Of a stretch of 28,962 nt of DNA, positions 23,561 through 28,962 are shown piece after piece. The stretch spans positions 1 to 28,962 of the forward strand of contig DYTG01000005.1 in assembly GCA_020726085.1 (NCBI GenBank). The letters run 5' to 3'. The position numbers and the translations under genes were made by a program. The first letter of the stretch is position 1. Each line of letters opens with the position of its first letter. Source of the DNA: Sulfurovum sp. (lineage in GTDB: Bacteria > Campylobacterota > Campylobacteria > Campylobacterales > Sulfurovaceae). The notes beneath the pieces are model-generated. The model searched no databases. It saw only the letters and a list, made by a program, of their open reading frames with translations, and was not told where the DNA came from.

Positions 23561-25160
23561 TGTTTAATTTTTTATACCCTAAATCTTTTAGCGACATATC
23601 TTTTGAACTTTTTATAATATGCGGCGTAATGATTATGACCAACTCTTCAACTTTGTCAATCTTCTCTTCTCGCTTAAAAGCATACTCAAGCAGAGGCAAA
23701 TCTCCCAAAAGCGGCACTTTACTAATAACTCGTCCTTTTTTACTTGAAATCAAACCACCCAATATGGCATGTTCACCATCTCCAACTGTAATAACCGAAG
23801 CAATTTGTCGTCGTATCAAATCGGGCGGAATGGTTCGCACTGCACCATCTGAGGCAACCGTGTTGGCAGTATCGGAAATGGATGGATTAATCTTTAGTGT
23901 TATCATTCCACTAGGTGCAATCTCTGGCGTGATATCAAGCAAGATACCTGCAAATACTGAACTCACCTGCTCACCCTCAGTTGCCGTCCCACCAGATGCA
24001 CCTGCACTAGATGTTGAAGATTTAATTTTGTAAAAAAGCTCACGTCCAACACTGATTAATGCGGGTTGGTTATTTAATGTAAGCACTCTAGGTGATGAGA
24101 TAGATTTGACATCCCCTTGTGTTCCCAAAAACTTCACAACATCGGAGACTGCAGCAGTAGTTCCCACTTCAAAAATACCCGCTTGTTGAGGCACTGTATT
24201 TTCGGCAAAAGTCGTTTCAGAAAAAGGAAAACTTCCACCACCCTCACCCGCTAATCGAGTATAGGTTTGAATATTCTTTTGATTCATAGTCATTGCATTA
24301 AGGGTAAAGTTTTGTAACCCATAAATCTGCGACCAATCAACTCCTGTTGTAGTAGAGTTGTCAAACTCAACGCTTAAAATTCGTACATCAATCAAAACTT
24401 GCGATTTGAGCTGATTGGTGAGCATTTCTATATACTCTTCTACTCTCTTAAGCTGTTGAGCCGTTCCCGTCACGGTAATCATACCCGCTGTGGGATTAAC
24501 GATAGGAGCCAATGGATTATACTCCCAAACTTGTCCATCAGGACCACTCCATCCGCTCCCCTCTTTGGTAAAATAGGTACTTCCGTCTTCGGCACTTACA
24601 AGTATCTTTTGAATCTCTTTTTCAATCGTATCCCAAAATTCAAACGTATCATCACTCGTAATCGAGATACCTGTTTCTGCATTTGTACCACCGCTTCCAC
24701 CGCTTGTCGTGCCACCCGTTGCACCCCCCGCACCACCTGTAGCAGAGTTGCTTGAGTTGGCAATGGTTACATTAGCCTTTGAACTTCCTTTTCTTGTACC
24801 TGCAATATAATGGACTCGAAAAGTTTTAGTAGTAAGATAGGAGATGCTTAACTTATTTCCTTTGAGTGTGTAGAGCAGGTCATTATCAAGCAAAACAGTC
24901 TCCAAAAAACCCTGCAAAGTTGCATTTTCTAATTTTACATAATAGAGACGTTTGCTCAACCTCTTTTTTGCCGCACTGTCTTTAACAACGAGTGTCAATC
25001 CACAAGTATCAGCCAAATTCTCTATTGCATCGGCTATTGTTAATTCGCTATTCATTGTTGCAGTGAAAAGTTTGGTCGAACACCCTTTTGCACTTGCACT
25101 GTTTGGTAATAACAGTATCATTAATAGCGATACTATTGCTAATTTTTTCAATCCATTCAT
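23553..25160 (-). CDS. mshL: Pilus secretin MshL
   Basis: This 535-residue outer-membrane secretin forms the pore through which the pilus emerges. The ATG at 25160 is chosen over an adjacent GTG at 25163 because the AAGGAG spacing is then 7. A signal peptide covers about 1-24. An STN domain follows (about 38-110), then a Gly/Ser/Thr-rich linker (about 136-164, GGAGGATGG type), a ring domain (about 165-265) and the secretin core to about 505. The core ends with VPLLGDLPLLEYAFKREEK and ELVIIITPHII. The linker is low complexity and not part of the fold. It is 10 bases after mshK. PilQ is the close alternative; context favours MshL. Confidence 0.9.
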   Translation of the reverse strand: MNGLKKLAIVSLLMILLLPNSASAKGCSTKLFTATMNSELTIADAIENLADTCGLTLVVKDSAAKKRLSKRLYYVKLENATLQGFLETVLLDNDLLYTLKGNKLSISYLTTKTFRVHYIAGTRKGSSKANVTIANSSNSATGGAGGATGGTTSGGSGGTNAETGISITSDDTFEFWDTIEKEIQKILVSAEDGSTYFTKEGSGWSGPDGQVWEYNPLAPIVNPTAGMITVTGTAQQLKRVEEYIEMLTNQLKSQVLIDVRILSVEFDNSTTTGVDWSQIYGLQNFTLNAMTMNQKNIQTYTRLAGEGGGSFPFSETTFAENTVPQQAGIFEVGTTAAVSDVVKFLGTQGDVKSISSPRVLTLNNQPALISVGRELFYKIKSSTSSAGASGGTATEGEQVSSVFAGILLDITPEIAPSGMITLKINPSISDTANTVASDGAVRTIPPDLIRRQIASVITVGDGEHAILGGLISSKKGRVISKVPLLGDLPLLEYAFKREEKIDKVEELVIIITPHIIKSSKDMSLKDLGYKKLNNE

Positions 25161-25173
25161 CACTCTACTCCTT

Positions 25174-25575
25174 TTAATCTAAGATATTTTTTTTCTTAAA
25201 AATAAATATCTGTTTTGTACTGTTGTTGTCTGCCCGATAGAGTGTTACCATTCTAGGTGCAATGTGTGATATATTGTAGTCTGCAATCGTATCACCAACC
25301 CCCATCCATTTGCCATTGATTCTTGCTTGTTGATTGATTACTCCATCCACGGTTAGTTTTATCTCTACCTTTTTGGGCTTAAATACCACTTTTGTGGTTT
25401 GATTATCGTCTTGTAGAACCGATACAAAGGGATTTTCAGTATATTCTAGCTGACTCATATCAATACCTTTTCGTTTGTCACGAATCTTATGTACCATCAT
25501 CTTAATATCCTCTATTGTGACACCACTACCAAAGACAAAAGAGATAAAAGTTAAAATCAGTACTATCTTTTTCAT
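25174..25575 (-). CDS. mshK: MshK-like periplasmic pilus assembly protein
   Basis: This small protein of 133 residues has a Sec signal peptide (about 1-16, MKKIVLILTFISFVFG). The C-terminal part (about 72-128) has the look of a PilP/GspC-type beta domain: GVINQQARINGKWMGVGDTI, then an IAPRMVTLYR strand pair. Such proteins link the inner-membrane platform to the secretin. Its ATG overlaps the mshJ stop (TAATG). Similarity is weak, and the name is given by its place between mshJ and mshL. Confidence 0.7.
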   Translation of the reverse strand: MKKIVLILTFISFVFGSGVTIEDIKMMVHKIRDKRKGIDMSQLEYTENPFVSVLQDDNQTTKVVFKPKKVEIKLTVDGVINQQARINGKWMGVGDTIADYNISHIAPRMVTLYRADNNSTKQIFIFKKKNILD

Positions 25576-26228
25576 TAGTGATTAATCCCCCATACCGAGA
25601 TGTTAACATCCGCTAAAGCATCGGATGAATTTTGATCCGAATAGATATGCGTAGCAAAAATATCCGTTACCAATACATTTTGCTCTAGGTCATTGACAAA
25701 CTTAACAATTCCATTATAATCGCCCTTACAAGCAACCGTCACCTCAAGCACGTATCCAAAACTGCCGTTATTATCAATATTTGTATTGGTAATATTGGAA
25801 ATACTCACATCTCTTGTATCTGCCGTTGAACTAATGGAATCAATAAATTTAGACCAACTCTTTTTGTTAAAAAGCATACCCGAGAGTTGCTTAAGATTGA
25901 GATCTACAAATTTAATCTTGGCTTCAAATTCGTTAATGTCGCTCTTTTTGTTTGTTATCTCTGTGTTTTTGCCTTTGACATGATAGTCTCTATCGCCACC
26001 AACCGTAATGGATTGGAGGTATTGATTTTGTTCGTTGATATTCTTCTTTATCTGAAGCTTTTGAGCCTTTGATGTCTCGTATTCACTTTGAGTGTAGGGC
26101 AAAAAGAGCATATAAGCTATAAGTCCAATGATTCCTGCCACTCCAACAATAATTAAATAACTCTCACTAGGTTTTTTGTGTTCAAAAAACTTATCAAGTG
26201 CCTCCATATTATCTGCAAACATCTTCAT
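25575..26228 (-). CDS. mshJ: MshJ-like (PilO-type) pilus platform protein
   Basis: This 217-residue protein has one transmembrane helix (about 22-44, IIVGVAGIIGLIAYMLFLPY), a coiled coil (about 45-110) and a periplasmic alpha/beta domain with LEVTVACKGDYNGIVKFVNDLEQN (about 161-184), the pattern of PilO/GspM-type ferredoxin-like folds. It partners the PilN-like half of MshI. Its ATG overlaps the mshI stop (ATGA). Confidence 0.78.
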   Translation of the reverse strand: MKMFADNMEALDKFFEHKKPSESYLIIVGVAGIIGLIAYMLFLPYTQSEYETSKAQKLQIKKNINEQNQYLQSITVGGDRDYHVKGKNTEITNKKSDINEFEAKIKFVDLNLKQLSGMLFNKKSWSKFIDSISSTADTRDVSISNITNTNIDNNGSFGYVLEVTVACKGDYNGIVKFVNDLEQNVLVTDIFATHIYSDQNSSDALADVNISVWGINH

Positions 26229-27802
26229 CGTAACTTCACCTTTAATATTCCCTTGTAGTATCCACTTGTTTCTTCTTTGTGAATCTTTGCAATATCAATC
26301 TCATCAATCTTATCGAAGTATTTTTCAGAAATATACTCAATAAGCTTGGTGATACTCTTTGAATTTTCACTTACAAGTGAAATCTCATAAGTATCATTAC
26401 TGCTTTTTATGCTATCGGTTCGGACATCGTGTGCTTTTAAATCTCCCGCAAAGCGATAAAACGACTCTGATTTTAGCTTATAATTGACTTTTTTATTATA
26501 GATAGCTTCCAGTGTTTTAATTTTGGAATCATGCATCTTTTCTAAGATTTCAATTTGCTTATCAAGTCCATCAATCTCTTTTGATTTTTGAGCTAATACA
26601 TCTTTGTATTTTGTTGCTGTGGCGGTTAGTTGCTTCTCTTCGTCACTGAGTATATAAATCTCCGCTTTGTTAGCATAGGCTCCAATCAAATAGACCGAAG
26701 GATAGGCAACGCCCACAATGCTCACAAGCGAGGTAGTAATAAGAAATTGTCCCCCTGGACGCATATGAAAAGGGGGTGGTCTATGAAACTGTGTGAGGTT
26801 TACAACTTTGTTCTCTTCATTATCAATAAAATCATAAGAACTCAATACCATCAAACATTGAAGTTGATCCAAATACCACTCGTCAGTATTGAACTCATAA
26901 TCAAAGTTTAGTTCACTTAAAACATGACCCAAATAGGTTTGGCTATACTCTTCCAATCCTAAAATGGGTCCAAATTCACTTCCTATATAGATTTTATCAA
27001 TACCATCAAGATTAAAAGCTCGTTTGGCATAAATCAAAATATCATTAATTCCGATAAAGACTTCACCAAAAATTTTCATAACATCTTTTTGATAATCCAA
27101 ATTAGAAGACTTTAACCCTTCTTTTCCTAGTATATGATAAAACTCATCTTCATGAACTTTATCACCTGGAAGTTCCAAATATTTTTCAAAGATACGTGTC
27201 AAGGAGTGTTCGATTGATTTGGAATAGAGATAGCCTCCATCTTGATAAAGGACTACTACTGTATCAAAACGTGTGAAATAAACAAAACAATCCACACCAA
27301 CATTGTGTAAAATTTTATTTTGGTAAAGTTGCATAAACAGAAGAGGTAGGGGGATAAGCAAATCAATGTATTTGGTCTCAACCAACATTTCAGCGTAGCG
27401 TTCTTGAATCGTATCAGGCTGAATGACAAAAACATGAAAGCTTCGACTGTTATCAACTTCAGCTGTCTCAATAGAACTAATAAGATACTCATTGGCTTGA
27501 TCTAGCCCCAGTTCTTCATAGGTTTTAAGCTCAATAGTATCATGCACATCTTCTTTAGGAATATTATTGCTCACCTCAATGACTGCACTAATGAGGTCTT
27601 TATTGCTAATATAGGATGTTACGAAGTTTGTAAGGTTATACTCAGGCTTTTTTTTGATAGCGATACTGGCATCTTTTTCTTTATAGACTCTATCCAGATA
27701 GGGATCTACAGTCAAAATACCTTTATACTTTGAAGAGAGCTTACTTTGTGCTTTTTTGCTCTTCTTACCTTTTTTGCCAAAATTAAGATTCAAATTAAAC
27801 AT
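26225..27802 (-). CDS. mshI: MshI-like PilM/PilN fusion pilus platform protein
   Basis: This 525-residue protein has a Lys-rich start, then a cytoplasmic region with an actin-like (PilM-type) character, including LDGIDKIYIGSEFGPILGL (265-283). One transmembrane helix lies at about 352-376, then a coiled coil at about 385-435, then a PilN-like periplasmic end. It therefore combines the roles of PilM and PilN, as MshI does. It is the first pilus gene. The ATG has AAGGGG ten bases upstream, and the 109-base gap to era is very AT-rich with a possible -10 (TACAAT, 27840-27835). The cytoplasmic half is diverged, so the fold is inferred. Confidence 0.78.
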   Translation of the reverse strand: MFNLNLNFGKKGKKSKKAQSKLSSKYKGILTVDPYLDRVYKEKDASIAIKKKPEYNLTNFVTSYISNKDLISAVIEVSNNIPKEDVHDTIELKTYEELGLDQANEYLISSIETAEVDNSRSFHVFVIQPDTIQERYAEMLVETKYIDLLIPLPLLFMQLYQNKILHNVGVDCFVYFTRFDTVVVLYQDGGYLYSKSIEHSLTRIFEKYLELPGDKVHEDEFYHILGKEGLKSSNLDYQKDVMKIFGEVFIGINDILIYAKRAFNLDGIDKIYIGSEFGPILGLEEYSQTYLGHVLSELNFDYEFNTDEWYLDQLQCLMVLSSYDFIDNEENKVVNLTQFHRPPPFHMRPGGQFLITTSLVSIVGVAYPSVYLIGAYANKAEIYILSDEEKQLTATATKYKDVLAQKSKEIDGLDKQIEILEKMHDSKIKTLEAIYNKKVNYKLKSESFYRFAGDLKAHDVRTDSIKSSNDTYEISLVSENSKSITKLIEYISEKYFDKIDEIDIAKIHKEETSGYYKGILKVKLR

Positions 27803-27911
27803 AGCGCTTTAGCCCCTTATGATATCTAAATACTATTGTATATGTTTTAATATTAATAATACCTTATTTAACATTTTTTTTATATTTAAAAATAGAAAAA
27901 TGGCTTAATGA

Positions 27912-28802
27912 CTAAAAAATATACCCCAACTCTTCAAGCGACTGAGCATTTTTGCTCCAGCCTTTTTTTACAGAAACAAAGAGATTAAGATAGATCTGTT
28001 TGCCCGAGAAATCTTCCAATGCCTCTCGTGCCAATTTACCTACTCGCTTAATCCCCTCACCGCTTTTGCCCAGTATCATACCTTTTTGATTCTCTTTTTC
28101 GACGATAATTGTAGCATAGATTTTATCCAATTGCTCACTCTCTTCTATTTTTTCAATCACCACATCGCTCTCATAAGGAATCTCATCGCTAAGATTTTCA
28201 AAAATGGACTCACGAATGAGCTCTTTGTAGATGTCACGAATATTATCCGTTGTTAGCAACTCATCATCAAAAAGATAGGGCGAATAGGGAAGATACTTCG
28301 TGATTTCATCCAAAAGTGCATCTTGTGTCGATCCTCTTTTGACCGAAAAAGGAATAATGGCTTGAAATTTTTCTTGGTATTTTTGGTATTGTGATAGTTT
28401 TTGGAGAAGCTGCTGATGATTGATAAAATCCATTTTGGTTAGCACAACGATATGTTTGCTCTTTTTAGCTTTGATAAGCTCCAAAAACTTCTCATACTCA
28501 ACGAGCGAATCGGTAACGGGAGCCAAAAAAAGTATCAAATCGCTATCTCCTATCGCTTTGAGTGCCTCTTCAAGCATAAATTGATTAAGCAATCGTTCTT
28601 TTTGATGAATGCCAGGAGTATCGACAAAGATAATTTGACTCTTTTTATGCATAACAATGATATTCATCCGTCTGCGAGTCGCTTGAGCCTTTTTGGATAC
28701 CATCGCCAATCGCTCTCCTACAATATGGTTAAGCAGTGTACTCTTTCCTGCATTGGGTCGCCCCACAACCGCTACAAACCCCGCTTTTGTCTCATTGATC
28801 AC
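27912..28802 (-). CDS. era: GTPase Era
   Basis: This GTPase matures the small ribosomal subunit by binding the 3' end of 16S rRNA. From the GTG at 28802 it is 296 residues, the usual size. That start has AAAAGGG seven bases upstream and gives the conserved beginning NETKAGFVAVVGRPNAGKST. A longer frame to 28877 is open, with an ATG at 28847 as an alternative. G1 is GRPNAGKS (14-21), G3 is DTPG, and G4 is TKMD. The C-terminal KH domain shows GMILGKSGEGIKRVGKLAREAL. It lies directly upstream of the pilus block in the same direction, 109 bases apart. Confidence 0.93.
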   Translation of the reverse strand: MINETKAGFVAVVGRPNAGKSTLLNHIVGERLAMVSKKAQATRRRMNIIVMHKKSQIIFVDTPGIHQKERLLNQFMLEEALKAIGDSDLILFLAPVTDSLVEYEKFLELIKAKKSKHIVVLTKMDFINHQQLLQKLSQYQKYQEKFQAIIPFSVKRGSTQDALLDEITKYLPYSPYLFDDELLTTDNIRDIYKELIRESIFENLSDEIPYESDVVIEKIEESEQLDKIYATIIVEKENQKGMILGKSGEGIKRVGKLAREALEDFSGKQIYLNLFVSVKKGWSKNAQSLEELGYIF

Positions 28803-28962
28803 TCTTTTTCCCTTTTGGTACACGATTACATTACATGAGTTTACCATAATCTCTCTTAACCCCCTGCCCTTTTGCACCCATAGCTCAATAAAAATCTGCC
28901 AAAAACAATTTTTATTTGATAAGCTATTACTTTGAATACTCTACTAAATTTAGCTTCGCTTG

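Noticed and set aside
28803..28877. N-terminal extension of Era from upstream starts
   Set aside because: Era proteins start just before KAGFVAVVGRPN; the GTG at 28802 has AAAAGGG at the right spacing. The ATG at 28847 is possible but less likely.
3219..28943. Shared 12-base word TTTGAATACTCT in two intergenic places (near 3220 and near 28931)
   Set aside because: A 12-base match is expected by chance many times in an AT-rich 29-kb sequence, and the flanks do not match.
28927..28962. Eleven in-frame codons (minus strand) ending in TAA at the window edge, possibly the end of another gene
   Set aside because: Too short to identify. It could be the C terminus of a gene upstream of era, but hslU-like residues expected in this phylum are not seen.

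Overview
The window is AT-rich, densely coded bacterial chromosome, most likely from a member of the Campylobacterota (former Epsilonproteobacteria) of the free-living Sulfurimonas/Sulfurovum/Sulfuricurvum kind. The main grounds are the run fmt-birA-parA-parB-atpF'-atpF-atpH-atpA-atpG-atpD-atpC-tolQ-tolR-tolA, the split ATP synthase locus without a and c subunits, and the style of the individual proteins. This is inference from gene content and order; no database was searched. No rRNA, tRNA, CRISPR array or insertion sequence was seen.

Layout. (1) 1-723, plus strand: the end of an ammonium transporter gene, then a PII protein gene. (2) 934-3046, minus strand: a di-haem cytochrome c peroxidase followed by a membrane PAS protein with no output domain. 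(3) 3260-5789, minus strand: leuA with a long leader, and downstream a CAP-domain lipoprotein. The leader holds a previously unlisted 22-codon leucine-rich peptide ORF, a near-consensus promoter and alternative RNA pairings. (4) 5826-8023: a small secreted four-Cys protein of unknown function, divergent from dnaX. (5) 8027-18930, minus strand, read from fmt down: fmt, birA, parA, parB, the seven ATP synthase genes (b', b, delta, alpha, gamma, beta, epsilon), then tolQ, tolR and a TolA/TonB-like protein that meets dnaX tail to tail. (6) 18994-27802, minus strand: eight tightly coupled genes in the order mshI-J-K-L-M-N-E-G, the assembly machine of an MSHA-type type IV pilus, without pilins. (7) 27912-28802, minus strand: era.

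How it fits together. The pilus block encodes an inner-membrane platform (MshI, J, G), secretin and its helper (MshL, K), an ExeA-like ATPase (MshM), a TPR protein (MshN) and the polymerising ATPase (MshE). The next block combines initiator-tRNA formylation, biotinylation, chromosome segregation, ATP synthesis and a proton-driven Tol system in one long codirectional array. Most stops and starts there overlap or lie within 25 bases.

The most interesting hidden signal is the leuA leader at 5562-5789. A recurring extended -10 element (TGnTATAAT or close) marks six of the likely promoters. The longest stretch without an annotated protein gene is the 264-base leuA leader (5562-5825), described below; other gaps are about 215 bases or less.
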